This document shows, piece by piece, positions 54,327-63,439 of a stretch of 64,000 bases of DNA. The stretch lies in the NCBI GenBank assembly GCA_963663365.2, contig CAXXIH010000001.1, forward strand, positions 310,001-374,000, read 5' to 3'. Numbering within the stretch: the first letter of the stretch is position 1; each line of letters starts with the position of its first letter. Under the pieces are notes generated by a model. That model saw nothing but the letters and a program-made list of their open reading frames with translations. It had not been told where the DNA came from and did no database searches. Position numbers and translations under genes: made by a program. Source of the stretch: G963663365 sp963663365. GTDB lineage: Bacteria; Hinthialibacterota; Hinthialibacteria; Hinthialibacterales; G963663365.

Positions 54327-55685
54327 ATGGATCATAAAGATGTTTCACGGCGCATATTTCTGATGAGTACAGCTGTGGCTGTGTCCGGTTGTGCCACAAA
54401 AGGTGTGCCTTCATTGACTCGTTTGGGTTATCAATCGCCGAATGGAAAGCTGAATTTGGCCGCAATTGGCGCAGGTGGAAAAGGTGGAGGCGATATTAAA
54501 GAAACCGGCAAAGGCGAAAATGTTATTGCGCTTTGTGATGTTGACTGGCAACGTGCCGGAGGTACTTTTGAAGCCTTCCCCAAGGCCAAGCAATACAAAG
54601 ATTTCCGCGATATGCTCGATAAAGAGCCCAGCATTGAAGCGGTAACGGTTTCTACTCCCGATCATATGCATGCTCCGGCCGCGATTCGGGCCATGCGCAT
54701 GGGGAAACATGTTTACGTTCAGAAACCATTGACTCATACGGTTTATGAAGCCCGGTTAATGACCGAAACCGCCCGCGAGTATGGTGTGAAAACGCAAATG
54801 GGTAACCAAGGCCACTCCGGCGTTGGCGTTCGGGAACTATGCGAAATGATTTGGGATGGTGCCATCGGTCAGGTCCGCGAAGCTCATATCTGGACAAATC
54901 GTCCGGTGTGGCCGCAAGGGATTCTTCCGGAATGGACCGATGGTATTGCCCGGCCCTTACCCGAACAGCCGATTCCCGATTGGATGGATTGGGATTTGTG
55001 GCTCGGTCCCGCACCCTACCGTCCCTATAACGAAGGGTATGCTCCCTTTAAGTGGCGTGGATGGTGGGACTTTGGATGTGGCGCACTCGGCGACATGGCC
55101 TGCCACATCATGGACCCGGCCAACTGGTCGTTGCATCTGGGCAATCCCATCAGTGTGGAATGTGTCTACCAAGAAGAAAAGAACGATCAGACCGCGCCAT
55201 CAAAATCGATTATTAAATACAGATTCCCCGAGCGTCTTAGCCTGTGCCCGATTGATGTCTACTGGTATGACGGTGGACTTCAGCCGGATCGTCCGGAAGG
55301 TATTGCCCCGGATGTGAAACTGGGCGACGGCAACAACGGCTCCCTATTCATTGGCGATGAAGGCATCATCACCACGGGTGAATACGGTGGCGACACACGC
55401 ATCATTTACCCGACAGATAAGATGGCCGACTACAAGCAGCCGGATCCAATCATTCCTCGCGTGCCGAATCACTACAAAGACTGGGTTCAGGCCTGCAAAG
55501 GCGGCGTGGCGGCATGCTCCAACTTCGATTACGCCGGTCCGTTCACGGAAGTGGTTGTCTTGGGCAATCTTTGCCTGCATTGCGAAGGCGAGCTTCTGTG
55601 GGATTCGGAAAATATGCGTATCACCAACAACCACGAAGCCAACAAATACGTTACCAAGAAGTACCGTAAAGGCTGGGAACTTTAA
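54327..55685 (+). CDS. Tat-lipoprotein Gfo/Idh/MocA oxidoreductase, copy 1
   Basis: This is a 452-residue exported oxidoreductase. The signal has twin arginines (Arg8-Arg9 in SRRIFL) and a lipobox with Cys22 (VSGCATKG), so it is folded in the cytoplasm, presumably with NAD(P), and then tethered outside. The Rossmann glycines are AAIGAGGKGGGD, and the lysine motif is VYVQKPLTHT (Lys133). A conserved WGFD/WWDFGCGALGDMACH region holds the second catalytic site. A GGAGG ribosome site precedes the ATG. It is closely related and equal in length to the gene at 55979. Such proteins are thought to oxidise sugars or glycosides; substrate unknown. Confidence 0.9.
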   Translation: MDHKDVSRRIFLMSTAVAVSGCATKGVPSLTRLGYQSPNGKLNLAAIGAGGKGGGDIKETGKGENVIALCDVDWQRAGGTFEAFPKAKQYKDFRDMLDKEPSIEAVTVSTPDHMHAPAAIRAMRMGKHVYVQKPLTHTVYEARLMTETAREYGVKTQMGNQGHSGVGVRELCEMIWDGAIGQVREAHIWTNRPVWPQGILPEWTDGIARPLPEQPIPDWMDWDLWLGPAPYRPYNEGYAPFKWRGWWDFGCGALGDMACHIMDPANWSLHLGNPISVECVYQEEKNDQTAPSKSIIKYRFPERLSLCPIDVYWYDGGLQPDRPEGIAPDVKLGDGNNGSLFIGDEGIITTGEYGGDTRIIYPTDKMADYKQPDPIIPRVPNHYKDWVQACKGGVAACSNFDYAGPFTEVVVLGNLCLHCEGELLWDSENMRITNNHEANKYVTKKYRKGWEL

Positions 55686-55721
55686 GATTTCCTGAGTCAC
55701 GATGTTGTGTAAAAAGTAAGC

Positions 55722-55759
55722 AATCCCGGTATGGCCGATGGCTATACCGGGATTTTTCT
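55722..55759 (+). terminator. Strong terminator between the two oxidoreductases
   Basis: An 11-base perfect stem (AATCCCGGTAT with ATACCGGGATT) with an 11-base loop is followed by TTTTT. It separates the two paralogous genes into individual transcripts. Confidence 0.88.
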
Positions 55760-55978
55760 ATTCAGGCGCCTGGACCGGAACGATAAGGATGAGAACTGCC
55801 TGTCATTTCACTCCCCCTGCGTTTTGATTGTCTTGACGCTACGTATCTCCGACTTATCCTGCTGGAGGGAAGGTATGTTCCTTAGATGGAGCGTTGCCTG
55901 GCCCCCGATTCTATTCAAAACGATTCCAAGCGACACTTTTTGTCGTTGTCAGCTGGTACTGGCAGATGGAGGAGAATT

Positions 55979-57337
55979 ATGAAACGCAGTGATGTTTCCC
56001 GCCGAATATTCTTGATGGGGGCATCGGCCGCTGTTGCCGGTTGCGCAACAGGCCGTGTGCCTTCGCTGACGCGTATGGGGTACCGTTCACCCAGCAATAA
56101 ATTGAATGTGGCTGCGATTGGTGCAGGAGGTCAGGGGAACAGCGATATTCATAACTGCCAGAGCGAGAATGTGGTTGCTTTGTGTGATGTTGATCTAAGC
56201 CATGCCGCCACTGCCATCGAAGATTTTCCCAAGGCGAAAACCTATACCGATTTTCGTGTCATGTTGGAAAGGCAAAAAGATATTGATGCAGTTACCATTT
56301 CGACTCCGGATCACATGCATACCTACGCAGCCATTACGGCGATGCAACACGGCAAGCATGTTTATGTTCAAAAGCCACTCACGCATACAATCTATGAAGC
56401 ACGGCTTTTGACGGCAGCCGCCCAAAAATACAAAGTCGCCACACAGATGGGCAATCAAGGACATTCCGGAGAAGGTGTTCGTCATCTTTGCGAAATGATT
56501 TGGTCAGGCGTGATTGGCCAGGTGCGTGAGGCGCATACCTGGTCGAACCGTCCGATCTGGCCGCAAGGAATTCTTGAGCAGTGGACAGATGGTGTTCCGC
56601 GCCTTTTGCCTGAAGAGCCGGTCCCGGCGGGAATGGATTGGGATATGTGGATCGGTCCGGCCGCATGGCGTCCCTACAATTCCGAATATGCGCCCTTTAA
56701 GTGGCGCGGTTGGTGGGAGTTTGGAACCGGCGCATTGGGGGATATGGGTTGCCATATTATGGATCCCGTCAATTGGGCTCTTCAACTTGGCCCACCCAGC
56801 AGTGTCGAATGTGTTTCGCAAGAAGGCGGCAATGAACTGACCGCACCCTCCAAAGCCGTAATCCGCTATGAATTTCCGGAACGGAACGGCATGGCGCCAT
56901 TGGTTTTGTATTGGCATGACGGTGGGAATATGCCTCCGCATCCGGCGGGAATCGATCCTGATGTGAAACTGGGCAGCGGCGATAACGGCTCGTTGTACAT
57001 TGGTGATAAGGGAATAATCACGGCGGATACTTATGGCGCCAATGCGCGTCTATTGCCGGATAAATTAATGGAGGATTACGAGTTTCCCAAGGAAGTTATC
57101 CCCCGCGTTGCGGGTCATCACCAAGACTGGATTCAGTCATGCAAAGGCGGTGTTCCATCCTCCTCAAACTTCAACTACTCCGGGCCGTTTACCGAGACTG
57201 TATTGCTTGGAAATCTTTGTCTGCGTTGTGAAGGCATACTTTTATGGGACGCCGACAAGATGCGCGTGACAAATAACAAGGCAGCCAATCAATTTGTGAA
57301 AGTGAAGTATCGCAAAGGTTGGGAGATCAGTATCTAA
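55979..57337 (+). CDS. Tat-lipoprotein Gfo/Idh/MocA oxidoreductase, copy 2
   Basis: This is a 452-residue paralogue of the previous gene, with the same twin-arginine and lipobox arrangement (SRRIFL, Cys22 in VAGCATGR). Shared landmarks are AAIGAGGQGNSD, VYVQKPLTHT, QMGNQGHSGEGV and FKWRGWWEFGTGALGDMGCH. The start at 55979 is set by GGAGGAG four bases upstream; the open frame begins earlier without support. Divergence between the copies is substantial throughout the DNA, so the duplication is not recent. It has its own terminator. Confidence 0.9.
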   Translation: MKRSDVSRRIFLMGASAAVAGCATGRVPSLTRMGYRSPSNKLNVAAIGAGGQGNSDIHNCQSENVVALCDVDLSHAATAIEDFPKAKTYTDFRVMLERQKDIDAVTISTPDHMHTYAAITAMQHGKHVYVQKPLTHTIYEARLLTAAAQKYKVATQMGNQGHSGEGVRHLCEMIWSGVIGQVREAHTWSNRPIWPQGILEQWTDGVPRLLPEEPVPAGMDWDMWIGPAAWRPYNSEYAPFKWRGWWEFGTGALGDMGCHIMDPVNWALQLGPPSSVECVSQEGGNELTAPSKAVIRYEFPERNGMAPLVLYWHDGGNMPPHPAGIDPDVKLGSGDNGSLYIGDKGIITADTYGANARLLPDKLMEDYEFPKEVIPRVAGHHQDWIQSCKGGVPSSSNFNYSGPFTETVLLGNLCLRCEGILLWDADKMRVTNNKAANQFVKVKYRKGWEISI

Positions 57338-57367
57338 GAGTGAGTAATTGCGATTCGTTGACTGTTA

Positions 57368-57405
57368 TCGCCCCGGCGCATGTTTTTCGTGCCGGGGCGA
57401 TTTTT
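57368..57405. terminator. Terminator, bidirectional between convergent genes
   Basis: A 12-base stem (TCGCCCCGGCGC with GTGCCGGGGCGA) is followed by TTTTT on the plus strand. The minus-strand antiporter gene ends just at its right edge, so the hairpin also sits at the end of that operon. Confidence 0.85.
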
Positions 57406-58708
57406 ATGACTGCGCTTGATTGGATGCCGGGGCCTCTTTGGTCTGTAGTAAAGCGAATCGCAAGCCGACCGGGCCGATGATGAGGTTAATTCCGATAATT
57501 GCAATGACCAGAGTTTCGATTGTTTTTCCCCATTGCGGAAATGTCCGCGTGACAATGGAGGCCATGGCCAACAGAACTCCGGCATTGGCGATAAAACCCA
57601 ACCAACCCATATTCCGAACGGCACGTTCACAACCTGAGAGATGAGCGCCCAGTGCTGTTCCTATCCATAGTCCTAAGCAACGGACCAAAGCGAATGTGAG
57701 CGCGACAGGCCATAGTTGGGCCAAAGCCCGAATGTCGAGCGAAACTCCAGCCAATCCGAAAAATAGACAGTAAAGCGGTAAAGAACAGCGCTCGATCCCG
57801 GCGATCAGCTCGTCTCCGCCTTTTTTCGACCAATTTTCCACAAAGAATCCTGCGGCCAAACCCATCAACAATGCATCCATATGCAGCGCTGTGCTGAGGT
57901 GAGCCATAAAGAAACAGAAAATTAACACAACAAAAGGCATCTCCTTCCAGAAGAACCGGGCGCATAACGTGAGTCCCCATCCAAGCAGGATACCTATGAC
58001 GGCAGAGCCACCGATTTCCAGACTAATCATGCCGATAAAATCGCCTAATGACATTGATCTTCCGCCCAGAACTGTATCCGCAACGGCTAGCACCAAACTA
58101 AAGAGGACAATCACAAGAACATCACGAATGATGGTGACTCCTAATACAATTTGGGCGAAACTGCCTCGATTATCGGTTTCTGTGATAAGTGCGATCACAA
58201 CCATGGGGGAATTGGCGACAGCAAAAACACCAAAGATTACGGCAAGAATTAACTGTTGTGTTGAAGAACTCTCTTCAGCCAAGGCGAACCAGTCACGCAA
58301 AAAATAGACAATGCCGAACATGGTTGAGAAAACAATGACAGCGCCGACGATGGCAATGATGAGAATCTGTTTGAGTTTTCCGCGCAACCATTCCAGTTTA
58401 AGTTCTCCACCCGCACTCAATGCAATTAAGCTGATTGCCAGACCGTTTATGAAGAGCAGATCCTCGATCATGTTGCCGGTGATGAGGTTGATCACACGGG
58501 GGCCAATCGTGATGCCCAACAAGAGATACCCGGTAATGCGCGGCAGCTGCATCCGGCGGGAAACGCGGCCGGCGATAAATGCCGTGAGCAATAAGAAGCC
58601 AATGGCCAAGGCCGTGGTCGACTGCCCATGCACTGATCCGGCTAAGGTCCCCAAACTGAGAACGGAATACATCAAAAGCAAGCAGACAATCAGGCCAAGA
58701 AAGTGCAT
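57404..58708 (-). CDS. Cation:proton antiporter (CPA2/KefB-like), downstream copy
   Basis: This is a 434-residue polytopic protein with about twelve helices, of the monovalent cation:proton antiporter-2 group. Typical segments are LPRITGYLLLGITIGP, VFAVANSPMVVIALITETDN (transport core with the discontinuous helix) and IIRDVLVIVLFSLVLA. It lacks the C-terminal TrkA-N nucleotide-binding domain found in KefB/KefC, so regulation must come from elsewhere. Its start codon overlaps the stop of the upstream antiporter (TAATG). It ends at the shared terminator at 57368-57405. Confidence 0.85.
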   Translation of the reverse strand: MHFLGLIVCLLLMYSVLSLGTLAGSVHGQSTTALAIGFLLLTAFIAGRVSRRMQLPRITGYLLLGITIGPRVINLITGNMIEDLLFINGLAISLIALSAGGELKLEWLRGKLKQILIIAIVGAVIVFSTMFGIVYFLRDWFALAEESSSTQQLILAVIFGVFAVANSPMVVIALITETDNRGSFAQIVLGVTIIRDVLVIVLFSLVLAVADTVLGGRSMSLGDFIGMISLEIGGSAVIGILLGWGLTLCARFFWKEMPFVVLIFCFFMAHLSTALHMDALLMGLAAGFFVENWSKKGGDELIAGIERCSLPLYCLFFGLAGVSLDIRALAQLWPVALTFALVRCLGLWIGTALGAHLSGCERAVRNMGWLGFIANAGVLLAMASIVTRTFPQWGKTIETLVIAIIGINLIIGPVGLRFALLQTKEAPASNQAQS

Positions 58709-59904
58709 TAGGTTGCCTGCCTTTCCGCCGTCTGTGGATTAAGACGTTTCAACGCGTACGGCACAGCCAACTCACCTGTCAGCGCCCCTGTGACGACAAT
58801 CCAGGCAAGTAGCTCGGAGCCGGGACCGTTTTCAATCAATACATAATCCAATGCCACTGCGACCGAAAGTGGGCCGGGCGCGATCAATCCCCAGCCGATG
58901 GATTGTTCTTTCGGAACTTCATCGGGAAGCCTTTTTCCTAAGAATGTCCCTCCAAGCACTTTTGATGTACCTCGAACGAAAACATAAATCACGAGCGGAA
59001 TGAGCCAACTTGTCCCTTCAAAGCGTAAGTTGGCCCCAGCCAAAAGAAACATGAGAAAGACAATCGGTCTTTCGGCTACGGTGAGAACATTATAAAAGGT
59101 CTGCTTTTTTGTAGCCGGTGAGTTGGCGATCAGAAAGCCCGCGGCAAATCCCATGCACGGAATGGCGAGATGCAAATAGGCGGCCGCACCTGAACAAAGC
59201 AATGTGACTCCCAGGCAGATAGCCATTGTTTCATCAAACCGTGCACGAGGACGCAAAAGTAAATAGAAAAGCAGTCCAAATCCCAGCCCTAAAGATAAAG
59301 TCACCGCCGACCAAGTTATGCCCATCCAGAATCCCGAGATGTCTCCGGCCCGGTTGGAGTAGGCAAAAACGACCATTACCAGGAATAACGTCGGGATGTC
59401 GTCAAGACCGGATGCAACCTGCAAAAGACGATAGCCGCCGCTTTGTTTATTGCGGTGCGCCATTGCAGGGATAGCCTGGGATGAGACTCCCGCGCAGGCC
59501 CCAATGAGCAAAGCCACAAGCAATCGTTCGCGTCCCTCAAGGCCGAAGAAGGGAAGTAGAAAAACGAAGATTAGTGTGACAGCAACAACGGTAATTACAT
59601 TCTGGGCCAGCGTGAACCACCAAAATCGCCAGGGAACTTGTTTTAGAAGGGAAAGATCCGCTTGCATCCCCACCAGAAATCCGATCCAACCCAAACAAAA
59701 AACGATCAATGGTTGGAGTTCCAGAAGCATGGATTCTCCGATTACCGCCGCTCCGGCCGGTCCGAGCAGATAACCGAAGAAGCAAAAAATAAAACCGGTG
59801 GCAAATAGATGCTCAAACCATGAGAGCCGTCCCTTCTTTTGGCGGATACGGCTGCCACCGTATGCCAAAAGAACTAAGAGTATGAAACAGAGAAGTTGAC
59901 GCAT
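58708..59904 (-). CDS. Cation:proton antiporter-like protein, upstream copy
   Basis: This is a 398-residue polytopic protein with the same overall plan as the next gene but divergent. It has LLGPAGAAVIGES, GWIGFLVGMQADLSLL, the core segment LIGACAGVSSQAIPAMAH and SGLDDIPTLFLVMVVFA, all in the antiporter style. The first segment is followed by charged loops. It overlaps the next gene by one base and follows the PII-like gene by 23 bases, so the four genes are one operon. The two antiporter proteins may form a heterodimer; that is inference. Confidence 0.8.
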   Translation of the reverse strand: MRQLLCFILLVLLAYGGSRIRQKKGRLSWFEHLFATGFIFCFFGYLLGPAGAAVIGESMLLELQPLIVFCLGWIGFLVGMQADLSLLKQVPWRFWWFTLAQNVITVVAVTLIFVFLLPFFGLEGRERLLVALLIGACAGVSSQAIPAMAHRNKQSGGYRLLQVASGLDDIPTLFLVMVVFAYSNRAGDISGFWMGITWSAVTLSLGLGFGLLFYLLLRPRARFDETMAICLGVTLLCSGAAAYLHLAIPCMGFAAGFLIANSPATKKQTFYNVLTVAERPIVFLMFLLAGANLRFEGTSWLIPLVIYVFVRGTSKVLGGTFLGKRLPDEVPKEQSIGWGLIAPGPLSVAVALDYVLIENGPGSELLAWIVVTGALTGELAVPYALKRLNPQTAERQAT

Positions 59905-59927
59905 GCCGATTTGAGACCCGGTACCGT

Positions 59928-60281
59928 CTATTCTTCGTCCTCAAAAACCTGACGGCTAAGACCAATTTCGGTGAGAATGGGAAGTGAGAAGGATATGCCG
60001 CTTGGCGGGCCGGAATCGGGCTGAATCTGATGGCGAATCAGCTCTCTCGCTTTGTCTATCATGTTGACATGGACGGCGGCCAAGATAATCCTCGATGAAC
60101 CGCCTGCTTGAAAAACGTCTTTAAATCCTGCGAACAGAGGAATTTGTGCTGAGATGATTTCAGCCATTCCTTTTGCCGAAAGAACTGTGGCTCCTCCGAT
60201 ACCCAGTTCGAGAAAACCGGTCAGGATGTCTTCGACGATGTCATCATCCTTAACAATACAGAGTAGCAGGTGGAACTCCAT
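59928..60281 (-). CDS. PII-like small regulatory protein
   Basis: This is a 117-residue protein that fits the PII-like ferredoxin fold: strand FHLLLCIVK, helix DDIVEDILTGFLELG, strand GATVLSAKG, a loop where PII has its T-loop (IISAQIPLFAGFKDVF), strand SSRIILAAVH, helix MIDKARELIRHQI, and a last strand GISFSLPILTEIGL. It does not have the uridylylated tyrosine motif of classical GlnB. Its position between EIIA and the antiporters suggests it senses a nucleotide and gates them. The fold call is from the strand/helix pattern and moderate. Confidence 0.65.
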   Translation of the reverse strand: MEFHLLLCIVKDDDIVEDILTGFLELGIGGATVLSAKGMAEIISAQIPLFAGFKDVFQAGGSSRIILAAVHVNMIDKARELIRHQIQPDSGPPSGISFSLPILTEIGLSRQVFEDEE

Positions 60282-60311
60282 AGAAATTTTCTCCTAATCC
60301 TAGACGTCGTT

Positions 60312-60767
60312 CTATGAGTTCCCGCCAAGCAACACAGCCATCATCTCTTCAGAAGACTGTGCTTTGCGTAGCGCCTGCAAATTACCGGACGATAGAAGTG
60401 CGCGCGATAGCCCCGCCAGAATCTGCAAATGGCGGTGCGCTTCTGCACTGTTCAGTGCGGAAAAAGCAGCCAACCAAACCGGCTCTCCATCCGATGCACC
60501 AAAATCCAGCGGCTGCTTGAGCCTGGCCAGGCCCACAATGGGATCAAACTGCGATGATACCCGCGCGTGAGGCAAAGCTACACCGTGGCCCACAGCTGTT
60601 CCCCCGAGTGCTTCTCTTTCTTCCAAAGCTGTTTCAAGGGCCTTTACCTCTAATACCGGTGAAACCTCCGCCATGCGTTCCGCCAAGAATCCCAATAACT
60701 CTTCCTTGGATTGAACTTCCACATCAAGAAGCATTAGACGTGGTGATAAAAATTGCTCGAGAATCAT
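60312..60767 (-). CDS. PTS EIIA-like (PtsN-type) protein
   Basis: This is a 151-residue EIIA domain of the fructose/mannitol/nitrogen type. The phospho-acceptor histidine is in GHGVALPHARV (His67), preceded by ALEEREALGGTAV, which is typical. It is a stand-alone domain without EIIB or EIIC, so it is likely a regulatory phosphoprotein like PtsN, which in other bacteria controls potassium transport. It is the first gene of the operon that continues with the PII-like protein and two antiporters (30-base gap to the next gene). Confidence 0.9.
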   Translation of the reverse strand: MILEQFLSPRLMLLDVEVQSKEELLGFLAERMAEVSPVLEVKALETALEEREALGGTAVGHGVALPHARVSSQFDPIVGLARLKQPLDFGASDGEPVWLAAFSALNSAEAHRHLQILAGLSRALLSSGNLQALRKAQSSEEMMAVLLGGNS

Positions 60768-60869
60768 GCTGTACTCGCTATTTGAATGATGGGATGACTA
60801 TATCACGGTTGAGCGCCTAGCGGGAAAGCTGCATTTGGGAATTAAGTGTTGCGTATAATCTTGGCGTTG

Positions 60870-60914
60870 CTGATACAGAAACACCCAGGACCGGCCGAAA
60901 TCCGATCCTGGGTG
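60870..60914 (-). terminator. Terminator after the pseudopilin gene
   Basis: CACCCAGGA (60882-60890) and TCCTGGGTG (60906-60914) form a 9-base perfect stem, and on the minus strand the stem is followed by TTTCTGT. It lies about 35 bases downstream of the pseudopilin stop. Confidence 0.8.
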
Positions 60915-60949
60915 CAAGAAACGCTTTCAGGGAACCGTCTATCGCATTC

Positions 60950-61525
60950 TCACCCTGGATGGCGCAATGGCGAGTCGTCGCCGCCATAGTGGCAGATACC
61001 GCCGGCGCTACGCAATCCATTACTCATATCATATAGGCGTTCTCTAAAGGGAGTGGCACGCCAGCGGCTGGGTACTGTAAAAGCCCAGTCCAGTTGGGAA
61101 TTACAGCCTCCTGAGAATGGACCAAGCGTGCCGATTGTGTAAGCGATTGGTGCTTTGCCCCAGCCCCATCCTAAATCGCTCCCGGTGTAGTCCCAAGCAT
61201 CCGTCTTGCTATCGGAGTTGATATCAGCTCCCCGTCTGCTGTGCAAAAAATAGTCTTTCGGAATTGAGTTGAGATAGGCGATTGGTGTTGTTAATTGCTG
61301 GAATTCCGAGGCCCCCGCCCGAGTTTTCATATAGACTCGATTATCGAGTCTATACATTTCCAATGCATCGCTGGCCGCTTTCATGTCTGCCTGGACACGG
61401 GCCAAAGCTGCTCGCGTCTTGGCGTTTAAGAAATTTGGGACGGCGATGGCGGCCAGGATTCCAATAATTGCCACTACGATCAGAAGTTCAATAAGTGTAA
61501 ATCCATATGCAGTACGTTTTTGCAT
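60950..61525 (-). CDS. Type II secretion-type pseudopilin
   Basis: This is a 191-residue protein with a type IV prepilin leader: a short basic start, then GFTLIELLIVVAIIGILAAIAVPNF (cleavage after Gly, Glu5 in the helix; written here by its two halves GFTLIELLIVV and AIIGILAAIAVP). A C-terminal domain of ~140 residues follows. The segment NAKTRAALARVQADMKAASD continues the helix. Such lone pseudopilins are common in PVC-like genomes and are processed by PilD and assembled by a secretion machinery encoded elsewhere. A GAGGG ribosome site is present. It has its own terminator. Confidence 0.9.
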   Translation of the reverse strand: MQKRTAYGFTLIELLIVVAIIGILAAIAVPNFLNAKTRAALARVQADMKAASDALEMYRLDNRVYMKTRAGASEFQQLTTPIAYLNSIPKDYFLHSRRGADINSDSKTDAWDYTGSDLGWGWGKAPIAYTIGTLGPFSGGCNSQLDWAFTVPSRWRATPFRERLYDMSNGLRSAGGICHYGGDDSPLRHPG

Positions 61526-61889
61526 CAGTTCCCTCTCTCTCTAAAAAGCTGGAATTCGGCTGAGCGCATTTTACATCAAGAATTGGGGTGATTGTAAGAG
61601 CTTTGTTTTGCAAACTTGGCAAAAAATTGAGAAAGCAGGAAATTCACTTCCGTTCGGCATGAATAGATGTCGAACCCATCCGCTAGAAGTGCGGGGAATA
61701 GAAATAAACCGGCAATATCGGACCACCATGGGACCATTTTGCGGAGCTTTTTGTTCAAAAACCTGTATTTTTATTGAATAATGCTAAAAAAAATTTAGCT
61801 ATGAGTAAAAGAATCTCTCACTGTAATCGAGAAATCGAATACAGTAAATTTGAATCGTCAACAAAGAATTACTTTGTTCGAGGCGAAAA
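61526..61889. other. AT-rich intergenic region
   Basis: This stretch of 364 bases lies between the pseudopilin and the secreted propeller gene, both on the minus strand. It contains A/T runs but no ribosome site with a sensible frame; a 60-residue open frame at 61576-61758 has no motif. Presumably it carries the pseudopilin promoter; I could not pick out a convincing one. Confidence 0.5.
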
Positions 61890-63305
61890 TCACGCTTCAA
61901 TATTGAAGGTGAAGAGTTCTGCTTGATCGAGTTCAAAGCGGATGCGAAACTCATTTAGTGGAACATCCCCAAGTTTTTTGCCTTGCCAACCGACTTGGCA
62001 ATCGAATCCCGAGGTTGTCAACGGTGTGCAATCTTCGAACGTGAATCCATCGACGGGTTTGTTGTTATCGGTGCGAATTTCAACGCGGATCTGCCCTTTA
62101 ACAATAGTATTGATACGCAAATTCGCATCGTTTGAAACACTAAGCGGCCGTGTGAGTAGATAACCAGTTTCTCCTTGGAGCGGGCGTACTCCGACCAGCC
62201 GGTCCCGTTCAGAGATAGCTACACCGATTCCAGTGGGATTATCTTCTTTGGCGTTGTGTTGGAGCGCGAAACCGCCGTAATAGAACCACATCTCATCGCC
62301 GTGCATAACCGGGCTCTCACCCACAATTACCATACCTGCATCCCATTGGCCCGTTTCACCTCGCTGGAAGAATGGGGGATGGGTGGCGATTTGATTCCAA
62401 TGCTCTCCATCTCCGCTCCAGGCCAATTCGGAATGCATGAATCCGGTTATGCGGTCATAGATTTGAAGCGCTCCGAAAAACAGGTCGCCGCGGCGGAATA
62501 CGGGCATACCGTAGAATTCCATCTTTTCCGTTTCTGTAGGCACCAGGATGGTGCGCTCATGGGTCCAGGTCTGCAAATCGCGGCTCATCTGCATCGAAAC
62601 CCGGCGCTTGTGATCGCCTGCATAAGCGCGCGGACGGCAAAACAGCAACCAGCGGTCCCGGCATTCATCGTATACGAAATTGTTATGCGTATCGCTGTGG
62701 TAGGAGATAGCCGGTTTATCCCATAACCAAGTGAATGATTTTCCATCATCCGAAGAGGAAACGAACACGCCTCCTTTTTGATTGTGGATTGCAAGAAATT
62801 TGCCCGGATAGCGATCCGGGAGAGGGTTGAGACAGACGTCGATATTTTGGGTTTTATCGGTACCCAAGCGGATACAATTATTGTCTGTACTTCCTTCATA
62901 ATCAAAGACGCCCAGCGATGGTTTGCGCCATTGAATTCCGTCATCCGATTCCGTGTAGCATATGTTGTAAGAGAAGGGCAGACCGTTGTAATACGCGTGC
63001 TTGTTCCACACGCTATACCACATTTTGTGAAGTTGATCTTCTGGATCGTAAAGCACGGTTCCGCCCAGGTGCGGGCCGGTGCCCTCCCATGGCGCGGTTT
63101 TCACAATGAGCGGATTATCCTGATGCCTTTGGGCTTGGACAGTAAATCGCTCTGTCATCCAACGATCCTCCGTGACCCGGTCATCGCAAACGAAATAAGG
63201 GCCTTTGGCCGCAGACACACGATAATCCGTGTCTGCGTATACGCTGGATATAGAAATCGAGAACAATGCGATCCATAGAACTGTCTGCAAATTCTGCAAG
63301 CGCAT
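61890..63305 (-). CDS. Secreted five-bladed propeller protein (GH32/43-like)
   Basis: This is a 471-residue exported protein. The signal peptide ends about SSVYADTD. The rest is beta-rich with repeated patterns of the GH32/43/62/68 five-bladed propeller: GGTVLYDPEDQLHKMWYSV, YTESDDGIQWRKPS, SSSDDGKSFTWLWD and LAWSGDGEHWNQIATHP. Aspartates of the catalytic set cannot be assigned with confidence. Related proteins are common in Lentisphaerae- and Planctomycetes-like genomes. It is divergent from the UroD-like gene at the window edge. Confidence 0.7.
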   Translation of the reverse strand: MRLQNLQTVLWIALFSISISSVYADTDYRVSAAKGPYFVCDDRVTEDRWMTERFTVQAQRHQDNPLIVKTAPWEGTGPHLGGTVLYDPEDQLHKMWYSVWNKHAYYNGLPFSYNICYTESDDGIQWRKPSLGVFDYEGSTDNNCIRLGTDKTQNIDVCLNPLPDRYPGKFLAIHNQKGGVFVSSSDDGKSFTWLWDKPAISYHSDTHNNFVYDECRDRWLLFCRPRAYAGDHKRRVSMQMSRDLQTWTHERTILVPTETEKMEFYGMPVFRRGDLFFGALQIYDRITGFMHSELAWSGDGEHWNQIATHPPFFQRGETGQWDAGMVIVGESPVMHGDEMWFYYGGFALQHNAKEDNPTGIGVAISERDRLVGVRPLQGETGYLLTRPLSVSNDANLRINTIVKGQIRVEIRTDNNKPVDGFTFEDCTPLTTSGFDCQVGWQGKKLGDVPLNEFRIRFELDQAELFTFNIEA

Positions 63306-63439
63306 CGGAAAACTCCTTTGGCATCTTTACACTACTCTACACAAGTTCTCCGCAATGGTAACCTGCTTGGGACGGAACATTCCGCACATACCGGCGTTGA
63401 ACGAACTTACTCAGATCAGAATTTGGATAGGTGAATACA

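Noticed and set aside
61576..61758. 60-codon minus-strand open frame
   Set aside because: No ribosome site, no motif, composition like non-coding DNA.
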